A stretch of 64,000 nucleotides of DNA from Clostridium sp. TW13 (GCF_024345225.1 NZ_BROD01000001.1:1364001-1428000); one strand, 5' to 3'. Counted from the stretch's first letter, positions 18,305 through 28,398 are shown. The notes: a model not told the origin generated them from the sequence alone. Numbers and translations: made by a program.

Positions 18305-19150
18305 ATGTCAAAATTTTGGGAAAGCATTTATCATCCTACCTACATAAGTGGATATAATCCATTTATAATTAAAAATATGAATAGAGCAATAGAAAGAATG
18401 GTTGCAGCAATTAATCATAGAGAGAAAATAGTTATTTATGGTGGATGTGATGTGGATAGTCTTTGTGGAGTTTCATCACTGCTTCTTATTTTGCAGTACT
18501 TAAATGCAGATGTAGAGTATTATATTGATGATTCCAATGATGTAACTCATACCATAGAGGATAGGATAATAAAAAATTATATTCATTTTTTAGGCGCAGA
18601 ATTGCTAATAGCTGTAGGTGCGAATTTTAAATCTAATTTAGAAGTTGAATTATGCAAAAGTTTAGGAATTGAAAGCATTGTTATTGAAAATAAAAAGGTA
18701 ACAAATGATAAAGACATAATTTATATTAATCCTAGCGAGAAGGATTGTTCTTACAGGTACAAGGATTTATCTAATAGTGGTGTAACTTTTAAGCTTATGC
18801 AAGCAATAGCTATTTATTATAATATGAACAGTATAAATAGATATCTTGATTTAATAATGTTAGGTACGATGTGCAAAGATATAAATAGCCAAGGAGAAAA
18901 CGGAGTTTTTCTTAAGGAAGGCGAGCATTTCCTTAAGACTACGGATAACTATGGATTAAGAGCTATCATGAGTAGTTACAATATTAATGAAATAAATTCT
19001 AGCACTATATGGGATATAATTAGAGTACTAACACCTATATCTAATGTGGTGAGTAAAAAAGATAATGCAAGAATAGTAGTGGAATTATTAACTACAGATG
19101 ATAAGGATAGGGCAGAGCAGATTGTTAAATATTTAAGAAAAGCAAATTAA
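18305..19150 (+). CDS. RecJ-derived DHH-superfamily protein lacking catalytic motifs
   Basis: A 281-residue protein aligning by eye with the N-terminal DHH phosphoesterase domain of RecJ. VIYGGCDVDSLCG (D49, D51) matches HGDYDVDGI, LLIAVGANFKSNLEVELCKSLGI matches LIITVDxGI...AKxLGI, and YINPSEKDCSYRYKDLSNSGVTFKLMQAI matches the INPxxxDCxYPFKxLaGvGVaFKL region. The DHH motif is replaced by ENK (about 128-130) and the motif II aspartate is gone. The C-terminal DHHA1 and OB domains are absent; full RecJ has 550 or more residues. It sits exactly where recJ lies in secDF-recJ-apt-relA. The start at 18305 is preferred because GGAGGAG lies 8 bases upstream. It is probably not a nuclease, though it may keep a nucleic-acid or protein-binding role. 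Confidence 0.75.
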   Translation: MSKFWESIYHPTYISGYNPFIIKNMNRAIERMVAAINHREKIVIYGGCDVDSLCGVSSLLLILQYLNADVEYYIDDSNDVTHTIEDRIIKNYIHFLGAELLIAVGANFKSNLEVELCKSLGIESIVIENKKVTNDKDIIYINPSEKDCSYRYKDLSNSGVTFKLMQAIAIYYNMNSINRYLDLIMLGTMCKDINSQGENGVFLKEGEHFLKTTDNYGLRAIMSSYNINEINSSTIWDIIRVLTPISNVVSKKDNARIVVELLTTDDKDRAEQIVKYLRKAN

Positions 19151-19209
19151 GGTGTAACAATTAAAAAGTTAAATTAGTTTAGTGAATATTTTAAAATGGA
19201 GGAATAACA

Positions 19210-19728
19210 ATGAATTTAAAAGAAAGTATAAGAGTTATTGAAGGGTTTCCAAAAGAGGGGATAAGCTTTAAAGATATTACAACATTAATTGGTGATGGAG
19301 AAACATTTAAACAATCTGTTGATGCATTTGTTGAATATCTTAAAGATAAAAAAATCGATGTTATTGTAGGACCAGAAGCTAGAGGATTTATTTTTGGAGT
19401 TCCAGTAGCTTATGCTATGGGACTTGGATTTGTTCCAGTTAGAAAGCCTGGAAAGTTACCGGCTGAAACAATTAGAATGAATTATGCATTAGAATATGGT
19501 ACAGATTCTTTAGAAATTCACAAGGATGCTATTAAAAAAGGACAAAGAGTTGCAATTATTGATGATTTGTTAGCCACAGGAGGAACAATTGAAGCTGTTG
19601 CTAAGTTAGTTGAAGAAGCTGGTGGAGAAGTTGTTACTTTAGGTTTCACTATTGAATTAACAGAATTAAATGGAAGAGATAAGCTTAAGAAGTATGATGT
19701 AATGTCACTTGTTGAGTATGATGTATAA
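19210..19728 (+). CDS. apt: Adenine phosphoribosyltransferase
   Basis: Salvages adenine to AMP using PRPP. The 172-residue length is typical. It has [20 protein letters not shown] near residues 55-74, KPGKLP, and the PRPP-binding loop [18 protein letters not shown] lies upstream. It is directly followed by relA, as in many Firmicutes. Confidence 0.98.
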   Translation: MNLKESIRVIEGFPKEGISFKDITTLIGDGETFKQSVDAFVEYLKDKKIDVIVGPEARGFIFGVPVAYAMGLGFVPVRKPGKLPAETIRMNYALEYGTDSLEIHKDAIKKGQRVAIIDDLLATGGTIEAVAKLVEEAGGEVVTLGFTIELTELNGRDKLKKYDVMSLVEYDV

Positions 19729-19769
19729 ATTATTGCTTTAAAGAAATAAATGTAATATAATCATATTGT

Positions 19770-19798
19770 ATGGCTGGTTGTCTTAACCAGCCATTTTA
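19770..19798 (+). terminator. Terminator between apt and relA
   Basis: TGGCTGGTT and AACCAGCCA form a perfect 9-bp stem with a GTCTT loop, followed by TTTTAAAT. It may be partial, because relA follows closely. Confidence 0.75.
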
Positions 19799-19830
19799 AA
19801 TAGAATAATATGTATAAGGAGAGTAATTCA

Positions 19831-22023
19831 ATGCTAGATAGTATAATCCAAAAAATAAAAGAAAATAATCTAAGTGTAGATATAGATTTAATCACTAAAG
19901 CATATAATTTGGCTGATGAAGCGCACAAAGAGCAGAAACGAGAATCTGGTGAACCATATATAATTCATCCAGTTTGTGTTGCAAAAATTCTTGTTGAATT
20001 AGGTATGGATACCAATACAATAGTAGCGGGATTATTACATGATGTAATTGAAGACACTCAATATACTTATGAAGATATAGTAAATATGTTTAATGCTGAA
20101 ACTGCTGACTTGGTGGAGGGCGTTACGAAATTAGGGCAAATTAAATATATGACCAAGGAGGAGCAGCAAGCAGAAAATGTTAGAAAAATGTTATTAGCTA
20201 TGTCAAAAGATATTAGAGTAATAATAATTAAGCTTGCTGATAGATTACATAATTTAAGAACGTTGAAATATAAATCTTCAGAAAAGCAAAAAGAAAAAGC
20301 AAAGGAAACCTTTGATATTTACGCTCCTTTGGCACATAGACTTGGAATTTCTACGATTAAATGGGAGTTGGAAGATTTATCATTTAGATATCTACACCCA
20401 GAGGAATACTATGATTTAGTAAATCAAATTGCAGAAAAAAGGATCGAAAGAGAAGAGTACATAAAAAATATTATAGAAGATTTAAGAAAAAATTTGGAGA
20501 AGTCAGGAATAGAAGCAGATATCGATGGTAGGCCAAAACATTTTTACAGTATATATAGAAAGATGGTTAACAAAAATAAAAATCTGGATCAGATTTTTGA
20601 CTTAACAGCTATAAGGCTTCTTGTAGGAACAGTTAAAGACTGTTATGCTGCTCTTGGTATTGTTCATACAATTTATAAACCGATACCAGGTAGATTTAAA
20701 GATTATATTGCTATGCCGAAGCCTAATATGTATCAGTCACTTCATACTACTGTAATTGGACCACAGGGAAAAACTTTTGAAATTCAAATAAGAACTTTTG
20801 AAATGCATAAAACTGCTGAATATGGTATTGCAGCTCATTGGAAGTACAAGGAGGCAGGATCTTCAGAAGCGAACACTGGTGATTCCTTCGAAAACAAGCT
20901 TACTTGGCTTAGAGATATGTTAGAATGGCAAAAAGAAACCTCCAATCCAGAGGAGTTTATGGAAGGTTTCAAGATGGATATGTTTACAGATGAAATATTT
21001 GTATTCACACCAAAAGGTGTAGTGATTAACTTGCCTAAAAATGCTACCCCGGTAGATTTTGCGTATAGAATACACACTGATGTAGGAAACAAGTGTGTTG
21101 GTGCTAAAGTTAATGGCAAAATGGTGACTTTAGATTATAAGTTGAAAACAGGAGAAATAGTTGAAATATTAAAATCTCCAATTGCAAAAGGCCCTAATAT
21201 GGATTGGTTAAACTTTGCTATGAGTAATCAGGCGCAAACTAAAATTAAGCAATGGTTTAAAAAGAGTAAGAGAGAAGAAAATATATTAAAAGGAAAAGAC
21301 CTTCTTGAAAAAGAAAGTAAAAAGCAGTTAGTTAATTTTGCTGATTTGTATAAGTCAGATGCATTTGCTAAAGTTATGAAGAAATATAATTTTAATGCAA
21401 TTGAGGATGTATATGCAGCAGTAGGGGCAGGAATGCTTTTAGCCTCTTCGTTGATTTCAAGGATAAAAGAAGAAATTAATGAAGAAAACCACGTAACTAA
21501 TGAGCAAATGTTAAAGTCTGTTGAAGAGCAGATGCAAAAAAATGAAAAGAAAATCAACACTAATAGTAAGGATGGTTATGGAATCACTGTAAAAGGGGTA
21601 GATAATCTTATGATTAGGTTATCTAAGTGTTGTAATCCGGTGCCAGGTGATGACATCATAGGATATATTACTAAAGGTAGAGGTGTGTCAGTTCATAGAA
21701 AAGATTGCACTAACTTAAAATCTATGTCTGAAGAAGAAAACCAAAGAATAGTGGAAGTAAATTGGGGAACTTCAAAGGGCAAGGAATATATTGCTGAAAT
21801 TCAAGTTGAAGCAGAGGATAGAACAGGATTATTGGCAGAGATTATGTCTATAATTACTGATGCAAATTTAAAGTTAACATCTTTAAATGCTAAATCTGCA
21901 AAGAACAATATAGCCACTATGAGTATTAAAATTTCTATTGACAGTGTTGATAAGTTAAAAAACTTAATGAAAAAAATTAGAAATTTAAAAGGTGTACTGG
22001 ATGTATATAGATTAAATAGCTAG
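19831..22023 (+). CDS. relA: Bifunctional (p)ppGpp synthetase/hydrolase
   Basis: Makes and degrades the stringent-response alarmones. About 730 residues from the ATG at 19831, chosen because AAGGAGAG lies 8 bases upstream; the earlier ATG at 19810 has none. Domains in order: HD hydrolase (LLHDVIEDT), synthetase with the RFKD loop typical of bifunctional enzymes, TGS (DEIFVFTPKGVVINLPKNATPVDFAY), a helical region, a cysteine motif CCNPVPGDDIIGYITKGRG, and a C-terminal ACT/RRM domain. dtd follows 11 bases later. Confidence 0.97.
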   Translation: MLDSIIQKIKENNLSVDIDLITKAYNLADEAHKEQKRESGEPYIIHPVCVAKILVELGMDTNTIVAGLLHDVIEDTQYTYEDIVNMFNAETADLVEGVTKLGQIKYMTKEEQQAENVRKMLLAMSKDIRVIIIKLADRLHNLRTLKYKSSEKQKEKAKETFDIYAPLAHRLGISTIKWELEDLSFRYLHPEEYYDLVNQIAEKRIEREEYIKNIIEDLRKNLEKSGIEADIDGRPKHFYSIYRKMVNKNKNLDQIFDLTAIRLLVGTVKDCYAALGIVHTIYKPIPGRFKDYIAMPKPNMYQSLHTTVIGPQGKTFEIQIRTFEMHKTAEYGIAAHWKYKEAGSSEANTGDSFENKLTWLRDMLEWQKETSNPEEFMEGFKMDMFTDEIFVFTPKGVVINLPKNATPVDFAYRIHTDVGNKCVGAKVNGKMVTLDYKLKTGEIVEILKSPIAKGPNMDWLNFAMSNQAQTKIKQWFKKSKREENILKGKDLLEKESKKQLVNFADLYKSDAFAKVMKKYNFNAIEDVYAAVGAGMLLASSLISRIKEEINEENHVTNEQMLKSVEEQMQKNEKKINTNSKDGYGITVKGVDNLMIRLSKCCNPVPGDDIIGYITKGRGVSVHRKDCTNLKSMSEEENQRIVEVNWGTSKGKEYIAEIQVEAEDRTGLLAEIMSIITDANLKLTSLNAKSAKNNIATMSIKISIDSVDKLKNLMKKIRNLKGVLDVYRLNS

Positions 22024-22034
22024 GAGCGTAAAAA

Positions 22035-22484
22035 ATGAGAGCTGTAGTTCAAAGAGTGAAAAAATCCGATGTGAAGGTAGACGGAAAAGTTGTAGGTGAA
22101 ATTCAGAAAGGATTTAATGTGCTGGTTGGTATATCAAAGGATGATACTATAGAAGATTTAAAGTACATAAGGGATAAAATCATTAATTTAAGAGTCTTTG
22201 AAGATGAAAATGAAAAGATGAATTTATCGTTGAAGGAAGTTGGAGGAGAGTTATTAGTAATTTCTCAATTTACTCTTTATGGAGATTGCAGAAAGGGTAG
22301 AAGACCAAATTTTATGGATGCTTTAGCTGGAGAGGAAGCAAAAGGATTTTATTTAAAGTTTTTAGAGATGTTAAAGGAAGAAAATATAAAAGTAGAAGCG
22401 GGCATATTTGGAGCAAATATGGAGGTTAATATCGTTAATGATGGGCCAGTAACGTTGATACTAGACAGTAAAAGAAGTTTTTAG
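22035..22484 (+). CDS. dtd: D-aminoacyl-tRNA deacylase
   Basis: Removes D-amino acids mischarged on tRNA. 149 residues with the signatures [25 protein letters not shown] and the GP dipeptide region [11 protein letters not shown] that holds the substrate. Genes relA-dtd are adjacent across Firmicutes. Confidence 0.97.
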   Translation: MRAVVQRVKKSDVKVDGKVVGEIQKGFNVLVGISKDDTIEDLKYIRDKIINLRVFEDENEKMNLSLKEVGGELLVISQFTLYGDCRKGRRPNFMDALAGEEAKGFYLKFLEMLKEENIKVEAGIFGANMEVNIVNDGPVTLILDSKRSF

Positions 22485-22495
22485 GAGGAATAGAA

Positions 22496-23098
22496 ATGTT
22501 AGATATTTTTTCTATGGTACTAGGTATATATGGCGCTAACTGCTACATTGTAATGGAAAAATCTAGCGGAACAGGTTTCATTATTGATCCTGGTGCAGAC
22601 GGAGAGGAAGTAATAGAAAAACTGAATGCAAATAATATCAGGCCTGAGTTTATTTTATTAACTCATGGACATATTGATCATGTTGGCGCAGTTGACAGTT
22701 TAGTACAGGAATTTAATATACCAGTGTATATAGCAGAGGAAGACATGAAAGCTATAGAGGCTCATATAGAGATATTTGGAGAGATAAAGTCTGAAGTTAA
22801 ATTTATTAATGAGCAAACAAAAATAAAGGTTGGAAATTGTGAAGTTCAAGTTATAGAAACGCCTGGACATACTAAGGGAGGATTATGCTTTTTAGTTGAT
22901 GGAGTATTATTTACTGGAGATACTTTATTTAGAGAAAGTATAGGAAGAACTGATTTTTATGGTGGCAATTATGAAGAAATTTTAAGCAGTATAGAAGAAA
23001 AACTATTTACTTTAGAAGAAAAAATAGTTGTTTTACCAGGTCATGGACCAAAATCAACAATAGCATTTGAGAAGAGTAACAATCCTTTCTTAAATTAA
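22496..23098 (+). CDS. MBL-fold metallo-hydrolase (glyoxalase II/YcbL-like)
   Basis: A 200-residue metallo-beta-lactamase-fold hydrolase. It has the metal site LLTHGHIDHVGA (HxHxDH), the second-ligand region ETPGHTKGGLC, FTGDTLF and a C-terminal LPGHGPKSTI. Length and motifs fit the short YcbL/hydroxyacylglutathione-hydrolase-like group. The substrate cannot be read from sequence. It lies 11 bases after dtd and 10 before hemZ, in one transcription unit. Confidence 0.93.
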   Translation: MLDIFSMVLGIYGANCYIVMEKSSGTGFIIDPGADGEEVIEKLNANNIRPEFILLTHGHIDHVGAVDSLVQEFNIPVYIAEEDMKAIEAHIEIFGEIKSEVKFINEQTKIKVGNCEVQVIETPGHTKGGLCFLVDGVLFTGDTLFRESIGRTDFYGGNYEEILSSIEEKLFTLEEKIVVLPGHGPKSTIAFEKSNNPFLN

Positions 23099-23108
23099 GG
23101 AGATAGAC

Positions 23109-24530
23109 ATGGATATTAAAATAAATCTTAATGATTTGACTTATAGATATGAAGTATATCAGATTTTTAATATATTCTATACTTTTGATAATCTTATATT
23201 TGTGGAGAATGATGCAGATTACAAAGTTAAAATTGAAGATGAAATAAATCTACAGCATGACGATATAGTTTATAACTATAAGATTAAGGATGAAAACAAA
23301 AAAGAAGAAATCAAGAGAGAAGTTTTTAAATTTTTAAAAAATGTAACTAAGGATAATTATCCTTGGGGAACTTTAGTGGGCATTAGACCAAGTAAGATTG
23401 CATTAAAACTTCTTGAACAAGGAAAAACAGAATCAGAAGTTATTAACTATTTTAATGATACATATCTTGCAAGTGAAGAAAAGGCTAAATTATGTATAGA
23501 GGTAGCAAAGAATGAAAGTAAGTTTGTAAATAGAGATGAAAAAAAGGTTTCTATTTATATAGGTATGCCATTTTGCCCAACAAGATGCTTGTACTGTTCC
23601 TTTGCTGCTAATCCTATAGCAGGATGTAAGAAGATAGTTGATCCATATTTAGATGCTTTGTACAAAGAGATAGATAGCATTTCAAAATATGTTAAAGAAA
23701 AGAAACTAAAAATAGAAACTGTTTATTTTGGCGGAGGAACTCCAACTTCAGTAAGTAACGAGCAATTTCATGATGTAATGCAAAGAGTTTATACTAGTTT
23801 TGTAGAATATAATTCTGTAAAAGAGTTTACAGTTGAGTGTGGAAGACCAGATAGTATTACAGAGGAAAAACTTAATACTATGAAGAAATTTAACGTGACT
23901 AGGATTAGCATAAATCCACAGAGTATGAATGAAGATACTATGAAGGTTATTGGAAGAGGACACACTCCAGAAGATATAAAAGAAAAGTTTTTGCTAGCTA
24001 GAAGATTAGGCTTTGATAATATTAATATGGATATAATAGTAGGCTTACCTAATGAAACAATAAAACATATTGAAAATACTTGTAGAGAAATTGAGAAACT
24101 TTCACCAGATAGTTTAACTATACATGGACTTAGCATAAAAAGAGCTTCTAGATTGCATGAAAATATAGTGTTAAAACATGAGGTGTCAATTGCAAAGCAA
24201 GAAGAGTTAGTTAATATGTATAAAATGACAGGAGATTTAGCTAGAAAATTGAATATGACTCCATATTACATGTATAGACAGAAAAATATGGTTGGAAATA
24301 TGGAGAATTTGGGGTATTCTATAAAGGGTAAGGAATGTGTTTATAACATTGAGATGATAGAAGATACTCAAAGTATTATCGCTTTAGGAGCAGATGCAGT
24401 ATCAAAAATAGTATTTTTAGAAGAGAGCAGAATAGAGCGCTTTGGAAATGTTAAAGATGTAAGAGAATATATTAACAGAATTGATGAGATGATCCAAAGA
24501 AAAATAGAGCTACTAAATTCTTTATATTAA
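23109..24530 (+). CDS. hemZ: Coproporphyrinogen III oxidase-like radical SAM protein HemZ
   Basis: A HemN/HemZ-family radical SAM enzyme with 473 residues. The N-terminal region (about 1-145) is the HemZ-specific extension (KDNYPWGTLVGIRPSKIALKLLEQG). The cluster motif CPTRCLYCSF gives CxxxCxxC near 161-168. ETVYFGGGTPTS and the GLPNET motif follow. HemZ proteins are annotated as oxygen-independent coproporphyrinogen dehydrogenases, but members of this superfamily can be heme chaperones or have other roles, so the exact reaction is uncertain. No other heme gene is nearby. Confidence 0.9.
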   Translation: MDIKINLNDLTYRYEVYQIFNIFYTFDNLIFVENDADYKVKIEDEINLQHDDIVYNYKIKDENKKEEIKREVFKFLKNVTKDNYPWGTLVGIRPSKIALKLLEQGKTESEVINYFNDTYLASEEKAKLCIEVAKNESKFVNRDEKKVSIYIGMPFCPTRCLYCSFAANPIAGCKKIVDPYLDALYKEIDSISKYVKEKKLKIETVYFGGGTPTSVSNEQFHDVMQRVYTSFVEYNSVKEFTVECGRPDSITEEKLNTMKKFNVTRISINPQSMNEDTMKVIGRGHTPEDIKEKFLLARRLGFDNINMDIIVGLPNETIKHIENTCREIEKLSPDSLTIHGLSIKRASRLHENIVLKHEVSIAKQEELVNMYKMTGDLARKLNMTPYYMYRQKNMVGNMENLGYSIKGKECVYNIEMIEDTQSIIALGADAVSKIVFLEESRIERFGNVKDVREYINRIDEMIQRKIELLNSLY

Positions 24531-24548
24531 TTTAGGGAGGATTATTAC

Positions 24549-25805
24549 ATGAGTGAAAAGTTACAAATGCCTAAGGGCACGAAGGATATGTTACCAAGTG
24601 AGGCTTATAAATGGCATTATGTTGAAGATAAATTAAGAAAAATTTCAGCTGAATATGGAATAAGAGAAATTAGAACTCCAATGTTTGAAAGCACTAGCTT
24701 ATTTACAAGAGGAGTAGGAGAAACTACAGATGTGGTTCAAAAGGAAATGTATACCTTTGAAGATAAAGGTGGGAGAAGTGTAACTTTAAAGCCAGAAGGT
24801 ACTGCACCAGCTGTAAGAGCTTTCATACAAAATAGCTTATATGCTGATGCACAACCAACAAAAATGTATTATTTTACAGATGCTTTTAGATATGAAAATG
24901 TTCAAAAAGGAAGACTTAGACAATTTCATCAATATGGAATTGAGTTTTTTGGTTCTAAGGAGGCTTCAATTGATGCAGAAGTAATATCATTAGCAGTAAG
25001 AGCTTTGAAGGAGTTCGGATTAAATAATTTAAGTTTAAATATAAACAGTCTTGGTTGTCCTACATGCAGAAAAAAATATAATGATGCATTAAAGGAATAT
25101 TTTAAAGCAAACTATGATAATCTTTGTGATACATGTAAATCTAGATTTGAAAAGAATCCAATGAGAATATTAGATTGCAAAGAAAAGAAATGCCAGGAAA
25201 TAGGCGCAGAAGCACCATTAATATTAGATTATATTTGTGAAGAGTGTAGTGATCATTTTGAAGAACTTAAAAAGTATCTTAATGTAATGGAAATTGAATA
25301 CAAGATAGATCCTTATATTGTTAGAGGGTTAGATTATTATACAAGAACAGTATTTGAAATACTAAATAACGGCTTAGCTGTATGCGGTGGAGGACGTTAT
25401 GATAAACTAATTGAAGAATTAGGTGGACCTGAAATGCCAGCTATAGGTTTTGGGTTAGGACTTGAAAGATTACTTATGGTTCTAGAAAAAGAAGAAGTAG
25501 AAATACCTAAACCAGTATTCAATAATTTATTTATTGGAGCTATGGGAGAAGAAGGTCATATAAATGCCTTTAAATATGCAAATGAATTAAGAAGAAGAGG
25601 AATTAAATGTGAATGTGATCACATGAATAGAAGTGTGAAAGCACAGATGAAGTATGCAAATAAGATAGGCTCCGAATTTACAATGATTCTTGGTGAAGAT
25701 GAATTAAGAACTAAGATGGTGCAGATGAAGAGAATGACAGATGGTGAGCAAATCCAAGTTAATCTTGATAATTTGGATGAAATTATAAATATTATTTTAA
25801 AGTAA
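24549..25805 (+). CDS. hisS: Histidyl-tRNA synthetase
   Basis: Charges tRNA-His. 418 residues, class II core. Motif 2 is in [29 protein letters not shown]. The histidine-binding [13 protein letters not shown] and the anticodon-binding C-terminal domain are present. A four-cysteine insertion (CPTC...CDTC...CKEKKC) is seen near 170-217. AGGGAGG lies upstream. aspS follows in the common hisS-aspS pair; no T-box leader lies between hemZ and hisS. Confidence 0.98.
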   Translation: MSEKLQMPKGTKDMLPSEAYKWHYVEDKLRKISAEYGIREIRTPMFESTSLFTRGVGETTDVVQKEMYTFEDKGGRSVTLKPEGTAPAVRAFIQNSLYADAQPTKMYYFTDAFRYENVQKGRLRQFHQYGIEFFGSKEASIDAEVISLAVRALKEFGLNNLSLNINSLGCPTCRKKYNDALKEYFKANYDNLCDTCKSRFEKNPMRILDCKEKKCQEIGAEAPLILDYICEECSDHFEELKKYLNVMEIEYKIDPYIVRGLDYYTRTVFEILNNGLAVCGGGRYDKLIEELGGPEMPAIGFGLGLERLLMVLEKEEVEIPKPVFNNLFIGAMGEEGHINAFKYANELRRRGIKCECDHMNRSVKAQMKYANKIGSEFTMILGEDELRTKMVQMKRMTDGEQIQVNLDNLDEIINIILK

Positions 25806-25821
25806 ATAGGAGGAATATAAG

Positions 25822-27609
25822 ATGGGCGAGGCATTGAATGGCTTAAAACGTTCAATTATGTGTGGTGAGCTTAGAGAAGAACATATAGGAAAGAAAGTAA
25901 CAGTTATGGGCTGGGTACAAAGAAGAAGAAACCTTGGGGGGCTTGAATTTGTTGATTTAAGAGATAGAACTGGGGTATTACAAATTGTATTTGGTGATAA
26001 AATAAATGAAGAAGCTTTTGAGAAAGCTGGAAAATTAAGAGCTGAGTTCTGTATAGCAGTTACAGGTGAAATTGTAAAGAGAGAATCTGTAAATGAAAAT
26101 ATGCCTACTGGAATGGTAGAATTGAAGGGAGAATCTTTAAAGATTTTTTCTGAAGCAGAACCATCACCAATAGATATAAAAGAAAATTCAGAAACAGCTG
26201 AAAACTTAAGAATAAAGTATAGATATCTAGATTTAAGAAGAGCAGATATGCAAAAAATCTTTATGATTAGAAATAAGACTACTAAATCAATAAGAGATTA
26301 TTTACAACAACAAGGATTTTTAGATATAGAAACTCCAATGTTAACTAAATCTACACCAGAAGGAGCTAGAGATTATCTTGTTCCTTCTAGAAATTATCCT
26401 GGAATGTTTTATGCATTACCACAATCACCACAGTTATTTAAGCAGTTACTTATGGTTTCAGGCTTTGATAAGTACTTCCAAATAGTAAAATGTTTTAGAG
26501 ATGAAGACTTAAGAGCTAACAGACAACCAGAATTTACACAAGTGGATATGGAAATGTCTTTCATTGAACAAGAAGATATTATAGCTTTAAATGAAGGTTT
26601 AATTGCTCATGTATTTAAAGAAGTAGCAGGTGTGGATGTTAAGCTTCCAATTAAGAGAATGACTTTTAGAGAAGCAGAGGAAAAGTATGGTTCAGATAAA
26701 CCTGATTTAAGATTTGGTATGGAAATTACTAATTTAACAGATTCAGTAAAAGGTTCGGAATTTAAAGTATTTAAAGATGCTGTTGAAATAGGTGGATCAG
26801 TAAGAGCTCTATGTTTAAAAGGTGGAGCTTCTATGGGAAGAAAAGATATCGATAGATTAGGTGAATTTGTTAAGACATACAAGGCTAAGGGATTGGCATG
26901 GATACAACTTAAGGAAGATGGAATAAAATCACCTATAGCTAAATTCTTAAGTGAAGAAGAAATGAATTCAATAATAAGTACTATGTCTGCAGAAAATGGT
27001 GATTTAATTCTTATAGTCGCAGACAAGAATTCAGTAGTTTTCCAAAGTCTAGGTGCATTAAGATTAGATTTAGCTAAAAAGTTTGATTTAATCAAAGATA
27101 AGAATGAATTTAATTTCACTTGGATAACTGAATTCCCACTATTTGAGTACAGTGAAGAAGAAGGTAGATACATGGCTTGCCACCATCCATTTACAGCACC
27201 AATGGATGAAGATTTAGACTTTATAGAATCAGATCCAGGTAATGTAAGATCTAAAGCTTATGATTTAGTATTAAATGGTGAAGAACTAGGTGGAGGATCT
27301 ATAAGAATTCATGATATGGAATTACAACAAAGAATGTTTAAGGCATTAGGTTTCTCTGAAGAAGATGCATGGAAGAAGTTTGGATTCTTACTACAAGCCT
27401 TTAAATTTGGACCACCACCACATGGCGGATTAGCTTTTGGGTTAGATAGAATGATTATGTTCCTTGCAGGAACTGATAACATAAAGGATGTTATCGCATT
27501 TCCTAAGAATCAAAATGCTTTCTGCTATTTAACAGAAGCACCTAATATAGTAGATGAAAAACAATTAGGTGAATTAGGAATAAAGGTTTTACCAAAGGAA
27601 TCAAACTAA
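25822..27609 (+). CDS. aspS: Aspartyl-tRNA synthetase
   Basis: Charges tRNA-Asp and, in organisms using the amidotransferase route, perhaps tRNA-Asn as well. The 595 residues match the bacterial type with the GAD insertion. It has an N-terminal OB anticodon domain (VTVMGWVQRRRNLGGLEFVDLRDR), class II motif 2 (FRDEDLRANRQPEFTQVDMEMSF) and motif 3 (FGLDRMIMFLAG). It starts 17 bases after hisS with AGGAGG. Confidence 0.98.
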   Translation: MGEALNGLKRSIMCGELREEHIGKKVTVMGWVQRRRNLGGLEFVDLRDRTGVLQIVFGDKINEEAFEKAGKLRAEFCIAVTGEIVKRESVNENMPTGMVELKGESLKIFSEAEPSPIDIKENSETAENLRIKYRYLDLRRADMQKIFMIRNKTTKSIRDYLQQQGFLDIETPMLTKSTPEGARDYLVPSRNYPGMFYALPQSPQLFKQLLMVSGFDKYFQIVKCFRDEDLRANRQPEFTQVDMEMSFIEQEDIIALNEGLIAHVFKEVAGVDVKLPIKRMTFREAEEKYGSDKPDLRFGMEITNLTDSVKGSEFKVFKDAVEIGGSVRALCLKGGASMGRKDIDRLGEFVKTYKAKGLAWIQLKEDGIKSPIAKFLSEEEMNSIISTMSAENGDLILIVADKNSVVFQSLGALRLDLAKKFDLIKDKNEFNFTWITEFPLFEYSEEEGRYMACHHPFTAPMDEDLDFIESDPGNVRSKAYDLVLNGEELGGGSIRIHDMELQQRMFKALGFSEEDAWKKFGFLLQAFKFGPPPHGGLAFGLDRMIMFLAGTDNIKDVIAFPKNQNAFCYLTEAPNIVDEKQLGELGIKVLPKESN

Positions 27610-27610
27610 T

Positions 27611-27880
27611 ATGGATGAAGAAGAAAAATTACAAAAAGATATTTTGCTAAGACTTAGAAAAATAGAAGGCCAGGTTAAAGGCATACAGAAAATGGTTGAT
27701 AAGAATGTATGTTGTGACGATGTTTTGGTTCAAATTGCTGCTATAAGGGCTGCAATAAATAAGGTTGGCGGTCTTGTGATTGAAAATTATGTTAACAATT
27801 GTTTAGGCTTAGATGAGGATCCAGAAGAGCAGGAAAAAGTAAAGAATTTAATTAAAACTGTAAATAAGTTTTTAAAATAG
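27611..27880 (+). CDS. CsoR/FrmR-family transcriptional repressor, Cys2 type without the copper His
   Basis: An 89-residue all-helical regulator with the family core LLRLRKIEGQVKGIQKMV. The N-terminal Cys lies in the tandem pair C34/C35 (C35 aligns with the CsoR ligand), and the second Cys is C64. The histidine four residues before it in copper-sensing CsoR is Tyr60 here, in ENYVNNC. It may therefore sense sulfane sulfur as CstR does, another metal, or something else. It starts 2 bases after the aspS stop, probably read through from aspS. No copper ATPase or sulfur gene is adjacent. Confidence 0.85.
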   Translation: MDEEEKLQKDILLRLRKIEGQVKGIQKMVDKNVCCDDVLVQIAAIRAAINKVGGLVIENYVNNCLGLDEDPEEQEKVKNLIKTVNKFLK

Positions 27881-27919
27881 AATATTTGAGAAAACTTATT
27901 TGCAAAAAATTATATAATA

Positions 27920-27950
27920 AAAGGTGAACTTAATTTAAGTTCACCTTTTA
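27920..27950. terminator. Bidirectional terminator
   Basis: AAAGGTGAACTTAA and TTAAGTTCACCTTTT form a near-perfect palindromic hairpin with A and T tracts outside. It separates the convergent csoR-like and threonine exporter genes. Confidence 0.9.
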
Positions 27951-27963
27951 TTATGCAATGTTA

Positions 27964-28398
27964 TTAAGCTGCTTTTTTATGTTTTGCAAAAATAAGTTTT
28001 GTGATTGTGGAAACAAATAAAATCCCTAGAGCAAGAGCACCTGCTGAAGATAAAGTATTTGTGAGCATGTTCATAGAGGCATTTATATGTCCAAGAACAC
28101 CTTGATACATAGTATAATAAATAGAGCTACCGGGAACTAAAGGAATCAACGCGCAAACTACAAATGTTGTAACAGGTGTTTTGAAAACTCTGGCACAAAT
28201 TTCTGAATAGATACTGAAAATAACAGCAGAAATAAACATAGCTAAAACTCCAGAGAAGCTGTTTTGTACTAAAATTCTGTATACAAACCAACTAAGTCCT
28301 CCACCTAAGGAAGCAAAAAGTAAATGTTTTTTACCTATATTAAACATAATTCCAAAACCTAAAGTAGCTAAAGTAGAAATAATAGTTTCTAATATCAT
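27964..28398 (-). CDS. Threonine/serine exporter, small subunit (ThrE C-terminal/YjjB-like, DUF3815)
   Basis: A 144-residue membrane protein with four or five helices, corresponding to the C-terminal half of ThrE. Motifs such as GGGLSWFVYRILVQ and CALIPLVPGSSIYYTMY fit this family. Its start overlaps the end of the larger subunit gene by 4 bases (ATGA type), so the two are made together as a split ThrE transporter for threonine and serine efflux. Confidence 0.85.
   Translation of the reverse strand: MILETIISTLATLGFGIMFNIGKKHLLFASLGGGLSWFVYRILVQNSFSGVLAMFISAVIFSIYSEICARVFKTPVTTFVVCALIPLVPGSSIYYTMYQGVLGHINASMNMLTNTLSSAGALALGILFVSTITKLIFAKHKKAA

Noticed and set aside
26607-27173. Minus-strand open frame of 188 codons inside aspS
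   Set aside because: aspS is intact and highly conserved over this stretch; the opposite frame is Ser/Leu-rich and has no RBS.
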